Assembly: GCA_963693365.1 (NCBI GenBank)
Contig: CAVNZM010000007.1
Span: 3,534,001 to 3,598,000, forward strand
Reading direction: 5' to 3'
Length of the DNA stretch: 64,000 bases
Source of the DNA: Amoebidium appalachense
Taxonomy: Eukaryota > Ichthyosporea
Shown: positions 11,202 to 22,360 of the stretch, piece by piece
Layout: each line of letters begins with the position of its first letter
Position numbering within the stretch: position 1 is the stretch's first letter
The notes under the pieces: generated by a model
Database searches by the model: none
The model's input: only the letters and a program-made list of their open reading frames with translations
Told to the model about the DNA's origin: nothing
Program-made: the position numbers and the translations under genes

Positions 11202-11678
11202 ACTGAAAGACACAAAGTAGGGAGACCACACATTATAAGCTGCATATTACAGTATAGTTATGATTAGAACTTTCATAGAACTTACGATACATCTCGAGGC
11301 AAAAAAAGCTCATCATCCAAAGGAAAAACCCCCTATGTACAACCACTCCACCCAGAAAAAGGGAGCGGGGGGGGGGGGGGGGGAGCATCTTTGTTAAACG
11401 AATATATTTGTTGGCTTAAACGTAGTAGCCATTCTTACATATTCTAGAAGAACATGCACGCTAAAAGTCTAACCAGGCAGGAAACTCTGTCTACACCACA
11501 GCGGCTGGGTCTTAAATGCATGTTAGGCTGCAAGCAGTACTATCGAGGAGCAAACTTTCGTTGATGAAATCATTAATTGCCTTACGCGACGCAGGATATG
11601 GCCCACAAACGGCCTGAAATCTATCATCGAGTAGAGTAACACAAAAAAACAGGTTGCCGTGCACATGCGGGCGGACGA
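10049..11678. repeat. non-coding tandem duplication with poly-G tracts
   Basis: Two diverged copies of a block about 410-465 bp long. Paired landmarks: AAAGGAGCCACCGTCTCC near 10139 and 10548; GGCATTTCATGGTG near 10268 and 10732; GATCAAAGAG near 10391 and 10934. Each copy has its own long G runs. A 14-bp unit, GTATGTGACGGTGG, is doubled at 10049-10076. No gene is seen from 11000 to 11678. Confidence 0.65.
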
Positions 11679-11978
11679 GTTTAATTTTGGAAATTATTGA
11701 CATAAATATTTTTCTGGTAAACACGTAGGATGGTGTCCAATATCAACAGGCTTCGTTTCATGTTTTAGCAGTTCGCGTTCGGCGGCCCGCATACGGGCAC
11801 CTATAGCCGATCAAAACATCAGATTCCACAGATCACTAGACCAAGTTTGATTGCCAGGAAATCAACACTAATCTGATGCTCAGTTCGGTAGCTAGGTATA
11901 TAAGCCGAAGATAGCAGATCAGCAAGCAACAAACACATCTTCTGTGTTTAGCACCTACAGCTTTACAGCTATATTTTC
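11679..11978 (+). repeat. Yr-0 A1 terminal repeat
   Basis: Diverged copy of the family A repeat, with a TATATAAG promoter word (about 11896-11903) and the end ACAGCTATATTTTCTTT. About 50 bp shorter than the 349-bp copies because of an internal deletion after ACTAGACCAAG. Confidence 0.85.
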
Positions 11979-13369
11979 TTTCGGCCACCTGCGCGGCCCC
12001 CTCTCCCCGGCCCAATTCTTTGACGAATTTCCGGTCCACCGTTCCTCCCCCATCGGCGCCGTTACCAAGAAAGGAACCCCCCAAGTACCGTCGAATCCAC
12101 CACCTCTCCTGGCCCCGGGTAGCAGTGTCAATGAGCATCACCTACCCCGACGAACTTCAGTCTTCGCGCCCGGGATGTCACCCAGCTCATTCTCGACGCA
12201 GGCCCCGGCTGCTACATGGCCGTGGCAGATGTGCAGGCTGCCTTCCGGCACATGCCCATCCGACCAGAAGACCATCACTTAATGGCATTCAAATGGCAGG
12301 GGCATTTTTACGTTGAAACCAGACTGCCCTTCGGCCTGAAATCTAGCCCAGCCATTTGGGAACGGATCGCGGCCACCCTAAGGCAGTGGCTGGCACACCA
12401 GCACGGTATTACCCTCATCCGCCACTACGTGGACGACTGGATTATAGTCGCCCCCACACAAGAGCAGTGCCAACGTCACCTATCCACCTTCCTGCAACTC
12501 TGCCGAGAGCTGCACATTGCCATCTCCGAAGACAAGATGCAGGGCCCGGCTACCCGTGTCGTCTTCATCGGTATCGAATCGACTCCATCGCCATGGAGGC
12601 ACGAATCCCGGCTTCCAAGCTCTCGGACCTACTCGACCTCACTTCCCACCCAAAGCCCACCATCACCATTCGGGACCTCCAGTCCCTCCTCGGCAAACTC
12701 ACCTGGTGTGCCCAGCTGGTTCCCCCGGGAGGGCCTTCTCCCAGCGCCTATGGGCCCTTCTCCGGACCCACCCACACCTTGCCGGCCACCACCACATACG
12801 ACTGACTGCTGCCGCCCGGGCCGACATAGCCGAATGGCACCAGTTCTTCACATCATGGAATGGGGTGCACCTCATCACACCCCCCACATACACCACCCTG
12901 GCCACCGATGCTGCCGGATCGGTGGGCCTAGGAGGCCACTGGATCGACCAATGGTTCTTCATGCCCTGGTCCCCCTCCACCCAAGCCCTCTATGCTCATG
13001 AGGGTAAACTCGGTTCTTCCGTCATCGAACTCCTGGCCATCGCAGCCGCCGTGGCCCTCTGGGCCCCCTCCTGGTCCACCCACCATGTCCGTATTTTATG
13101 CGACAACACGGGTGCTGTGTCTGACCTGCACTCCCGGTCTTCCCCCCACCCCGTGATGGCCAAACTTATTCGGTTCATCACCCGCATGGAAATGCAATAC
13201 CAATTTACGTTACAGGCATCCTACCTACCAGGACCCCTCAACCATCTGGCCGATGCCATTTCTCGTAACCAACTTCCCCGGGCCCGACGACTCCGACCGT
13301 CCCTGCAACCGGAGCCCTGCCCCTTCCCCTCCTGGGTCCACGAGTTCCTATCCCTTCCCTTGGGCTAAC
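11979..13369 (+). pseudogene. Yr-0 reverse transcriptase/RNase H, broken
   Basis: Frame fragments align with the intact Yr-2 protein. They include the SPAQFFDEF entry region, VADVQAAFR, the RT box YVDD (in HYVDDWII) and RNase H words LATDAAG, SSVIELLAI and LCDNTGA. It is broken by frameshifts near 12080, 12170 and 12590 and lacks the first ~145 residues present in Yr-2. The stop after LPLG at about 13367-13369 is probably the family's natural RT stop, since Yr-1 has it too. Confidence 0.85.
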
Positions 13370-13424
13370 CCCCCCCCACCCCCCCCCCCCCAGATCTCCC
13401 GTTCCGGAGCAACGCTGGCAGATT

Positions 13425-13849
13425 GGCCCCCCACTTTGCTCCGGCCGTGCTGCTTCGTGCCACCACTACCCTCCAGGAATGCCAGGCCCTGAGTCTCAAC
13501 CTCGACTCTCGGGCCTTTTACTCCCGGGTGCAAAAAGTGTTCATCGATTTCTGTGTGGCACCTCGGCTGCAATCCTCCTCCGGGTCCTCCCTCCCGGCCT
13601 CCCCACACACCGTGCAACTTTCTCGCCTGGTGTGCCCAACGAGGGGTACAGGCCTCTTCCTTAACCGGCTACAATCGGCCATCACCAGGCTCCACCTCGA
13701 CATGGGCCTCCCTGCTCCCTACCCCCACGACAAGTCTCTGGCCTGGTTCCTACGGGGGTGGGCAGATGGCAGCTCTCACAACATCCGACCCCGCTCATCC
13801 ACCAGGGAACCCCTCCTGCCCTCCCACCTCAGCCTACTCCATGGCCAGT
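13425..13849 (+). pseudogene. Yr-0 tyrosine recombinase, 5' part
   Basis: Matches the N-terminal half of the Yr-2 recombinase up to ...LHGQ, then is cut by the Copia-B solo LTR. It has a two-base loss at about 13620 relative to Yr-2. The other half resumes at 53239. Confidence 0.85.
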
Positions 13850-14119
13850 TGTTGTTTTTGTACGGGTAAGGGAGCAGAGTGAAGAGAGAGATAACACATT
13901 AATGAGAGGGCAATCGGAGTTGTTCAGAGAATTGAAAGATTTCAAACAACAACTGATTCTTTATTGTGCTCTCGGTTCCCTTTGTACTTGCGACTTATCA
14001 CCTTATCACAACTAAAGAGGGAGAACCAATCGGTTCTATCAGAAGATAGAAAAACACATTCCGACAGAGCATACGCATTCCAACTTTCGATTAAACTAAA
14101 GTTTAGAAACTCTTACTTA
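13850..14119 (-). repeat. Copia-B solo LTR, left half
   Basis: Starts TGTTGTTTTTGTACGGG and runs to ...CTCTTACTTA, where Yr-1 begins. The other half is 52619-53233, and together they make one LTR of about 885 bp. TSD CCAGT lies at 13845-13849 and 53234-53238. Confidence 0.9.
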
Positions 14120-14468
14120 GGTTTTATTTGTGGAAATTATTGACATAAATATTTTTCTGGGTAAACACGTAGGATGGGTGTTCGATACCAACATAACCAT
14201 GTAGGCTTCATTTCGTGTTTTAGCAGTTAGCGGTTGGCTGCCCACACACGGGCACCTATTAGCCAGTCAAAACATCAGATACCACAGATCACTAGACCGT
14301 GTTATGATTGGCTCGGATCAGATTTCACATATCACTAGATCGATTTTTGATTGGCTCAGATCGGTAGGCTTAGGCATATAAGCACGACAGTTTTTAGCAG
14401 ATCAGCAAGCTACAAACACATCTTCTGTGTTTAGCATCCACAGCCTTACAGCTATATATTCCTTTTCA
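14120..14468 (+). repeat. Yr-1 A1 terminal repeat with promoter
   Basis: 349 bp. It contains a small hairpin around CCC..CGGGC, two ATTGGCTC words (inverted CCAAT), and a TATA-like CATATAAG at about 14375-14382, which is TATATAAG in the other copies. ACAAACACATCTTCTGTG follows as a likely transcript start region. Confidence 0.85.
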
Positions 14469-14498
14469 TTCTCCCTATCTTTCCCTACGCCGGTCAGC

Positions 14499-15675
14499 AT
14501 GCCGCCGAAAAAGCGCCAGGCCTCAGCCGCCGCCCCTGCCGCGGCACCTAAGCGCCTGACCCGCAGCGACCTCCGCCACAGGCTGACCAACGCTCCCGCG
14601 GACACTGACGCGCCTCCAGCGGCCCATACCACCACGGACCCGGAACCGCCGGCTACTCTCCCCTCCCCTCCTGAAGTCCCCCCTCAGGCCCCGCCGTCCC
14701 CGCAGATGACTTCTCAAGACGCCGTCCTGGCCGCCCTCATCGCCATCAGCACCCAGATGGCTGGCGTTCTGGCTGCTCTCACCAACCGCGACCCTCCCGC
14801 GCCCCCCCCCCGCGCCCTCCACACCCGGGGAGGTTTCCCCGGGGCTGCATCTCGGCCCTGACCTAGACCTACCTGCCCTGCCCGCGCCCCCCATCACAGG
14901 TGAGAACACTGGCGACATTCAGCCGGGCACACTCCCGCTTCCCCCCGCGGATGTGCTGGCAGATTTGCGCGCCAATCGTTTCGTCGACCTGTATAAGTTC
15001 ACCCCCGCCGCCCTCCTGGCCCCATCCAAGAAAGGTCAGCATCTGCGCATGGCCGACGACGGCAGCATCGAGACTTTTCGCCAAGACAAACCCGTTCCCC
15101 TGCGTTCACTCGTCATTTGGATCCAAGCTTGGACCCATTACATGGCCGCCAAGCACCACCTCGGCCTCCCCACGGACAAAGACGTACTTTGGACTCAACA
15201 CATCACTCGCCTCAGCACCCGATACCCGTGGGCCCAGATCCACAACTATGACGTATACGCCCCCACCGTTGCCCACCAGCAGGGTCGGGCTCCGATCGAG
15301 TGTCCCAACCTGCTCGCCCAACTCCACCAGGATCTCCTCCTGCCACCCACCCACTCTGCTCATCCCGGACGCATGTCAGCGCTGTGGCTTCCCCGACCAC
15401 CCCAGCGCGGCCTGCCCCATGTACCCCAAGCCCGGCTGTGGTCTTGACGGCTTTAAGCCGCCCCACAAGCCCGGCGGGGGGTCAAACCCCTAACCGCCCT
15501 GGCCCGCAACCCGGCCCGGCAAAACCGGCCCGACCCGTGGATCTACCCGCGACGCACTGCAGGAATTTCCACATTAACGGTCGGTCCTGCGCTAAGCAGC
15601 CCTGCCCCTTCTCCCACGTGTGCCCGCTCTGCTCTGGCACACACCCCTGCAAAGACTGCAAGCACAATGCCTAGT
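14499..15675 (+). pseudogene. gag: Yr-1 Gag (ORF1), frameshifted
   Basis: Begins ATG at 14499 (MPPKKRQ), with a Pro/Ala-rich N-terminal part, then a conserved part (ADLRANRFVDLYKF) and zinc motifs: C-x2-C-x4-H-x4-C (CQRCGFPDHPSAAC), then a Cys/His cluster CRNFH...CPLCSGTHPCKDC at the C-terminus, and stop TAG. Gag of this family should bind element RNA. It is broken at a C run near 14805 and again near 15350 and 15480. The copy in Yr-4 is open across this region. Confidence 0.85.
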
Positions 15676-16053
15676 CTACGCGCACACCCACACACACAGC
15701 TAGAACATAGGGGTTAGGAGCTAGGACACACGAGTACAGGGAAACGGAGCTCGGGAGAACGGGCCAATAGGGCTGAGTACAAAATTTCGCAGGCCAACTA
15801 CGGCGCCCGCGCGCCTCAAGAATAAATGTCCCTACACAAAGACGTTTATTCTGGCCCCTGCACATAATTTTACTCCCCCCCATCCCACGAGCCTCCCCCC
15901 CCCCTTACACTCACCTAGCACTCCCTCCCCCCCTTCTTCTACCTCTGTGTCCGCCCACACCCCCGCGTGCAGTGCTCGGGCACATTCCCCTGCACAGGGC
16001 CCCGCTGCCCTCCCTGCCAACCCTCACTTGGGCCCAGCTGCCCTACTCTAACC
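15676..16053 (+). other. Yr-1 region between Gag and the lost RT
   Basis: Matches 20096-20476 of Yr-2. It has no ATG-started frame and includes C-rich runs. It ends at an abrupt junction near 16053, where the sequence turns into an inverted Gag copy. Confidence 0.7.
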
Positions 16054-16497
16054 CGGGAGTGTGCCCGGCTGAATGTCGCCAGTGTTCTCACCTGTGATGG
16101 GGGGCGCGGGCAGGGCACTGGCAGGTAGGTCTAGGTCAGGGCCGAGATGCAGCCCCGGGGAAACCTCCCCGGGTGTGGAGGGCGCGGCGGGGGGCGCGGG
16201 AGGGTCGCGGTTGGTGAGAGCAGCCAGGACGCCAGCCATCTGGGTGCTGATGGCGGTGAGGGCGGCCAGGACGGCGTCTTGAGAAGTCATCTGCGGGGAC
16301 GGCGGGGCCTGAGGGGGGACTTCAGGAGTGGAGGGGAGAGTAGCCGGCGGGTCCGGGTCCGTGGTGGTATGGGCCGCTGGAGGCGCGTCAGTGTCCGCGG
16401 GAGCGTTGGTCAGCCTGTGGGGGAGGTCGCTGCGGGTCAGGCGCTTAGGTGCCGCGGCAGGGGCGGCTGCTGAGGCCTGGCGCTTTTTCGGCGGCAT
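16054..16497 (-). pseudogene. gag: Yr-3 Gag N-terminal fragment
   Basis: Reads MPPKKRQASAAAP and stays open to GENTGDIQPGT, nearly identical to the Yr-1 Gag start. No zinc motifs, because the 3' part is missing. It has two extra residues (SA) before LPAPPITG compared with Yr-4. Confidence 0.85.
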
Positions 16498-16876
16498 GCT
16501 GACCGGCGTAGGGAAAGATAGGGAGAATGAAAAGGAATATATAGCTGTAAGGCTGTGGATGCTAAACACAGAAGATGTGTTTGTAGCTTGCTGATCTGCT
16601 AAGAACTGTCGTGCTTATATACCTAAGCCTACCGATCTGAGCCAATCAAAAATCGATCTAGTGATATGTGAAATCTGATCCGAGCCAATCATAACTCGGT
16701 CTAGTGATCTGTGGTATCTGATGTTTTGACTGGCTAATAGGTGCCCGTGTGCGGGCAGCCAACCGCTAACTGCTAAAACACGAAATGAAGCCTACATGGT
16801 TATGTTGGTATCGAACACCCATCCTACGTGTTTACCCAGAAAAATATTTATGTCAATAATTTCCACAAATAAAACC
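16054..16876 (-). mobile_element. Yr-3, inverted A1 plus Gag N-terminal fragment
   Basis: Minus-strand copy of an A repeat (16529-16876) followed by the first ~150 Gag codons (ATG at 16497, MPPKKRQ). It is cut at 16054, where it meets Yr-1 tail to tail with shared CGGG. The true element start (GGTTTTATTT on the minus strand) is at 16876. Confidence 0.85.
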
Positions 16877-17889
16877 AATATGTATTCTATATTAGAAATG
16901 ATATTGATTGTATACCACTTCTATATATACCTATATAGGTATCTGAATATATAAATGATGTCTATATGGATATCTCTCTATCTATTCACCCCCCCCCCCC
17001 CCCCGGTTCCCCACCTCCCCCCCCCCCCCTCTCCCCCCCCCCGTTTCCCCCCCCCCCCCCCCCGTTGGGATGGTGACACATGTTCTATGACGGCTGCACA
17101 CTTAAGGTTTTTCTTTAATTAATCATGCTCTCCAGGAGCATGTGACACAAACGCTATTATCCAACTTCCAAACTTCTACATTTTCTATCGTATCAACATG
17201 CGCGTTTATAACTTCTACAAGAATAATTGCTTATTTAGTTGATTTCTAACCATAATACAATGACAACTACTTAGTCTAGTACTCCAATCTTTGCTCGTCG
17301 CCTTATTCCCCGCAGACTCTCTTGTGGCACTGATTCTTGTTCCTCGCTGTGGCTGTGGCTGCTGACGTCCTCAGGGTCGTTACTGGGTGGTGGGTCAATC
17401 ACATGGCACTCCGTCAACACGCATGTCCTCGAGCTGCTCCCGCGTGGGGGGGGGGGTGGGGGGGGGGGGGGTTAGTACATGTCATTCCCTCCCCTCGTGC
17501 AATTTGTAATAGGATATGGTTGCTGGAAGCCTCGACGTAACCCTTTACAAGTATAACGACTACTAAGGGATACATTGAGAACCAAAATACATTATTGTGC
17601 ATACACACCCGATCCCACTCACACCTACATGTGCGCACATACAGAGAGATGGGGGGGAAGGAGAGGTGGGAGAACAGGCGTTTTGGGGGGGGGGGGGGGG
17701 GGGGATGGTGATCAAGAATATATAACAATGTTTATACAAATATAGCACACACACACACACACTGATGCACACTACACCCACACACACAGAACACGATGCA
17801 CCAAAGTAACCAAGTGAGTGGGAAGAGAGATCAGCAAACAGCAAATTAGTTTATATAGAACTTAAGGCAAGGTGGATGGGAAGCTGTGT

Positions 17890-17938
<49 letters not shown>

Positions 17939-19599
17939 TTTCTTTTTTTTTTTTTTGGAGGGGGGGGGGGGGGGGGGTACCAGTGTCGTGGAATTGTTAT
18001 GTCGGAAGTCGAGGTTGGCAGTCATGTACCAGCACCGAACAATCTTGCGGTCAGCCATGTGCGCTGCTGCTGCTTGCTAGAAGACTCACCCGAGGGCACC
18101 ATCTCCCACCTGCACGGGGAAAGTGAAGCGTGACCAGTGAGAAGGAGGAAAAGTGAGAGGCAGTTTGAAACAGGAAATAAGGGGAATAACCTGGTCCATT
18201 ATGTTATAGCTGAAAAGTTTGTTTTTTTTTTTGGGCGGGGGGGGGGGGGGGGGGGGGGACAAAACGCCCATGAGGTTTAACACGAAAACATCAAAAGGAC
18301 AGAATCTTACATTGTCATACCTACAGCAGCACTCTAAACTTTCGATGCAAGCAAGTGGTTACCGACTAACCTCGTATGTGTCAGTGGGGTACGTTGCGTG
18401 CAACGTGTAGGAGTGGGCGCTAACAGACCTTATCACACAGGTAAAAAGTCAAACGTGCACATGTCATGATAGATGGGTGCCCCACTACGCATGCTGGGCA
18501 ATAAGGACGGCACACATTTGTTAAAACAATGAAACAAAGGAGGGCATAACCTTCCAACAATGGTTGCCGAGAAGTTTTGTATGCACCAGCCCTTATGAAC
18601 TAAGAGACTTGTAGAAACTGCCGAAAACATGGCTTGGCACACAATGATGCAGAATGCGCGCTTTTTGCCCTGTGTTTACCTGCACAAAACTAAAAGTGCT
18701 GACAGGCTGACCTACAGAAGAGCTCAACCACTATACCATAAACGATAAGTGCAAGGTCCCTTAGGGCTCTTTATTGCAAGAGCGTTTTCACAAAAAGCGG
18801 CATTGCCAAGAACCAACATCAAAAGGTGCCAGCCCAAGCTGGGCATAACCCAGGCAGTAAAAACCTACCTCCTTGCTGCTCGGTTTAGAAGCTGTCATTC
18901 TAAAAGCAAGCGACCGTTAGCCTCTGTCAGAGAGGATGGTGCCTCTGTCAGAGAGGATGGTGCCCTGCATGTGAAAGAGGAGAGCAAAGGTGAAAATAAC
19001 TCTTGAAAGTATCATCCTGTTATGCAGATGTGAGCACAGAGGGCACAAAAAAGCTGCAGTGTGACAGAAAGTAAAACTGCGACAGCATGCACCAGTTGCG
19101 GCAGGAAAGACCAAGAAGAAAGGAGGGCTACAGCAAGGAAGAAAAGCAAGAATAGAACGTTGCACAGAAGCCCAGTCCTTCAGCAAACAGGTAGACGCAA
19201 CAGTCGCATAAGCATCTGTACTAACCTGCACAGCCTGTAGCTCTGAAAACATCATCTAGTTAGCTTACAAGCCACGGGTGCAACTGAAAGGAGTTACAGC
19301 TCAGACTTCTTGAACAGCGGAAGTGCAAGTGAAAACTGACCTCCGAAGGGTGGGAAAAAAACTGTCATAACGGACAATCATTAATGATTGGAGAAGACCA
19401 ATCAAGAAACAGGAGCATAATCGGATTATCCATAATGTGACTAATGAATACCAATCACACAGCCGAACAAAAATCGGTTCAATCTATTATCATTAATCAG
19501 ATTACAAAACACCAATCACGCAGCAGGACAAGCATGGTGGTTCGAATCCGATGAGTCAAGCCGATAATCCCTCCATGTGTTCTACATACATCAAAGTTG
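16877..19599. other. unassigned sequence with homopolymers and microsatellites
   Basis: No transposon protein is recognised. Contents: C runs at about 16988-17064, G runs near 17447-17470 and 17686-17704, (TG)n plus T and G runs at 17887-17977, a G run at 18236-18259, and a 20-bp doublet (GCCTCTGTCAGAGAGGATGG) at about 18923-18962. Three spaced ACCAATCA words occur at 19380-19520, with the palindrome AATCATTAATGATT near 19377. Confidence 0.6.
17981..18058 (-). CDS. possible first exon of an unknown gene
   Basis: On the minus strand an ATG opens 26 codons (MADRKIVRCWYMT..., ending NNSTTL). They run exactly into a GT at plus 17979-17980, followed by a C run and simple repeats that would start an intron. 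The ATG has G at +4. No family is recognised and no partner exon was found. This could be chance. Confidence 0.25.
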
Positions 19600-19940
19600 G
19601 GTTTTATTTGTGGAAATTATTGACATAAATATTTTTCTGGGTAAACACGTAGGATGGGTGTTCGATACCAACATAACCATGTAGGCTTCATTTCGTGTTT
19701 TAGCAGTTAGCGGTTGGCTGCCCGCACACGGGCACCTATTAGCCAGTCAAAACATCAGATACCACAGATCACTAGACCGAGTTATGATTGGCTCGGATCA
19801 GATTTCACATATCACTAGATCGATTTTTGATTGGCTCAGATCGGTAGGCTTAGGTATATAAGCACGACAGTTCTTAGCAGATCAGCAAGCTACAAACACA
19901 TCTTCTGTGTTTAGCATCCACAGCCTTACAGCTATATATT
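19600..19940 (+). repeat. Yr-2 A1 terminal repeat
   Basis: Near-identical to A2 at 23441-23789 until ACAGCTATATATT, where it jumps into the Gag 3' end at 19941. The deletion of most of Gag therefore starts exactly at the end of A. Confidence 0.9.
19788..19862 (+). promoter_or_regulatory. Yr-2 promoter in A1
   Basis: Two TGATTGGCTC words (inverted CCAAT boxes; near 19788 and 19829) lie upstream of TATATAAG (about 19855-19862). The expected start is some 30 bp downstream, near CAAGCTACAAACACATC. The set is conserved in the A copies. Confidence 0.55.
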
Positions 19941-20095
19941 TGGCCAACCGGCCCGACCCGTAGATCTACCCGCGACGCACTGCAGGAATTTCCACATTAA
20001 CGGTCGGTCCTGCGCTAAGCAGCCCTGCCCCTTCTCCCACGTGTGCCCGCTCTGCTCTGGCACACACCCCCGCAAAGACTGCAAGCACAATGCCT
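19941..20095 (+). pseudogene. gag: Yr-2 Gag C-terminal remnant
   Basis: Only the last Cys/His cluster (HCRNFHINGRSC...CPLCSGTHPRKDC) and the natural TAG stop remain. An upstream codon is TAG where other copies have TGG. The central Gag and CCHC knuckle are gone. Confidence 0.85.
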
Positions 20096-20398
20096 AGTCT
20101 ACGCGCACACCCACACACACAGCTAGAACATAGGGGTTCGGAGCTAGGACACACGAGTACAGGGAAACGGAGCTCGGGAGAACGGGCCAATAGGGCTGAG
20201 TACAAAATTTCGCAGGCCAACTACGGCGCCCGCGCGCGTCAAGAATAAATGTCCCTATACAAAGACGTTTATTCTGGCCACTGCACATAATTTTACTCCC
20301 CCCCCCCCCCATCCCACGAGCCTCCCCCCCCTTACACTCACCTAGCACTCCCTCCCCCCCCCCCCTTCTTCTACCGCTGTGTCCGCCCACACCCCCGC

Positions 20399-20493
20399 GT
20401 GCTCGGGCACATTCCCCTGCACAGGGCCCCGCTGCCCTCCCTGCCAACCCTCACTTGGGCCAAGCTGCCCTACTCTAACCCCCCGGGGCCCTG

Positions 20494-20545
<52 letters not shown>

Positions 20546-22228
20546 CTGCCGGGATCTCCCCAAGGGTACACCACCCTTGCTAACCACCCCTTCCCCCGAG
20601 GCTCAGACCCGGAGGCCCGCCCGCTGCCCCAGCACCACATTGACACCTCCCGCCTCCGGGAACTGCTGGCCTCCTACCCGGACCAACCATTCGCCGCACA
20701 ACTCCTCCACGATGTCGAATTCGGCGTCGACATCGGCTATCGCGGCCCCTCCACCTCTCGGGTGGGCCCCAACCTACCCACCACCCCGGAGGCAGCTGCC
20801 GCTATCACGGTGGATATTGCCAAAGAAGTCGCCCTCGGCCACCTGCGCGGCCCCCTCTCCCCGGCCCAATTCTTTGACGAATTTCCCGTCCACCGTTCCT
20901 CCCCCATCGGCGCCGTTACCAAGAAAGGGAACCCCCCCAAGTACCGTCGAATCCACCACCTCTCCTGGCCCCGGGGTAGCAGTGTCAATGACAGCATCAC
21001 CTACCCCGACGAACTTCAGTACATTCGCGCCCGGGATGTCACCCAACTCATTCTCGACGCAGGCCCCGGCTGCTACATGGCCGTGGCAGATGTGCAGGCT
21101 GCCTTCCGGCACATGCCCATCCGACCGGAAGACCACCACTTAATGGCATTCAAATGGCAAGGGCATTTTTACGTTGAAACCAGACTGCCCTTCGGCCTGA
21201 AATCTAGCCCAGCCATCTGGGAACGGATCGCGGCCACCCTACAGTGGCTGGCACACCAGCACGGTATTACCCTCATCCGCCACTACGTAGACGACTGGAT
21301 TATAGTCGCCCCCACACAAGAGCAGTGCCAACGTCACCTATCCACCTTTCTGCAACTCTGCCGAGAGCTGCACATTGCCATCTCCGAAGACAAGATGCAG
21401 GGCCCGGCTACCCGTGTCGTCTTCATCGGTATCGAATTCGACTCCATCGCCATGGAGGCACGAATCCCGGCTTCCAAGCTCTCGGACCTACTCGACCTCA
21501 CTTCCCACCCAAAGCCCACCATCACCATTCGGGACCTCCAGTCCCTCCTCGGCAAACTCACCTGGTGTGCCCAGCTGGTTCCCCCCGGGAGGGCCTTCTC
21601 CCAGCGCCTATGGGCCCTTCTCCGGACCCACCCACACCTTGCCGGCCACCACCACATACGACTGACTGCTGCCGCCCGGGCCGACATAGCCGAATGGCAC
21701 CAGTTCCTCACATCATGGAATGGGGTGCACCTCATCACACCCCCCACATACACCACCCTGGCCACTGATGCTGCCGGATCGGTGGGTCTAGGTGGCCACT
21801 GGCTCGACCAATGGTTCTTCATGCCCTGGTCCCCCTCCACCCAAGCCCTCTATGCTCATGAGGGTAAACTCGGTTCTTCCGTCATCGAACTCCTGGCCAT
21901 CGCAGCCGCCGTGGCCCTCTGGGCCCCCTCCTGGTCCACCCACCATGTCCGTATTTTATGCGACAACACGGGTGCTGTGTCTGACCTGCACTCCCGGTCT
22001 TCCCCCCACCCCGTGATGGCCAAACTTATTCGGTTCATCACCCGCATGGAAATGCAATACCAATTTACGTTACAGGCATCCTACCTACCAGGACCCCTCA
22101 ACCATCTGGCCGATGCCATTTCTCGTAACCAACTTCCCCGGGCCCGACGACTCCGACCTTCCCTGCAACCGGAGCCCTGCCCCTTCCCCTCCTGGGTCCA
22201 CGAGTTCCTATCCCTTCCCTTGGGCTAC

Positions 22229-22259
<31 letters not shown>

Positions 22260-22360
22260 AGATCTCCCGTTCCGGAGCAACACTGGCAGATTGGCCCCCC
22301 ACTTTGCTCCGGCCGAGCTGCTTCGAGCCACCACTACCCTGCAGGAATGCCAGGCCCTGA
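20399..22360 (+). CDS. Yr-2 reverse transcriptase-RNase H
   Basis: 653 open residues from a GTG. Makes element cDNA. Seen: RT motif VADVQAAFRH (Asp230), RLPFGLKSSP (261-270), YVDD at 295-298, and RNase H acidic residues Asp456 (LATDAAG), Glu496 (SSVIELLAI), Asp521 (LCDNTGA) and Asp571 (NHLADAIS). No ATG occurs in frame before residue 226 (MAVAD, inside the RT domain), so the real start must be non-ATG, a frameshift from Gag, or a spliced leader. A pure C run (20499-20544) codes a Pro stretch. In Yr-0 and Yr-1 the frame stops after LPLG. In Yr-2 that codon is TAC and the frame runs on through a C run into the recombinase region. Confidence 0.9.

Noticed and set aside
18917-19255. 112-codon minus-strand frame near 19 kb
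   Set aside because: No recognisable motif; it contains a repeated stretch from a 20-bp duplication and lies in unassigned DNA.
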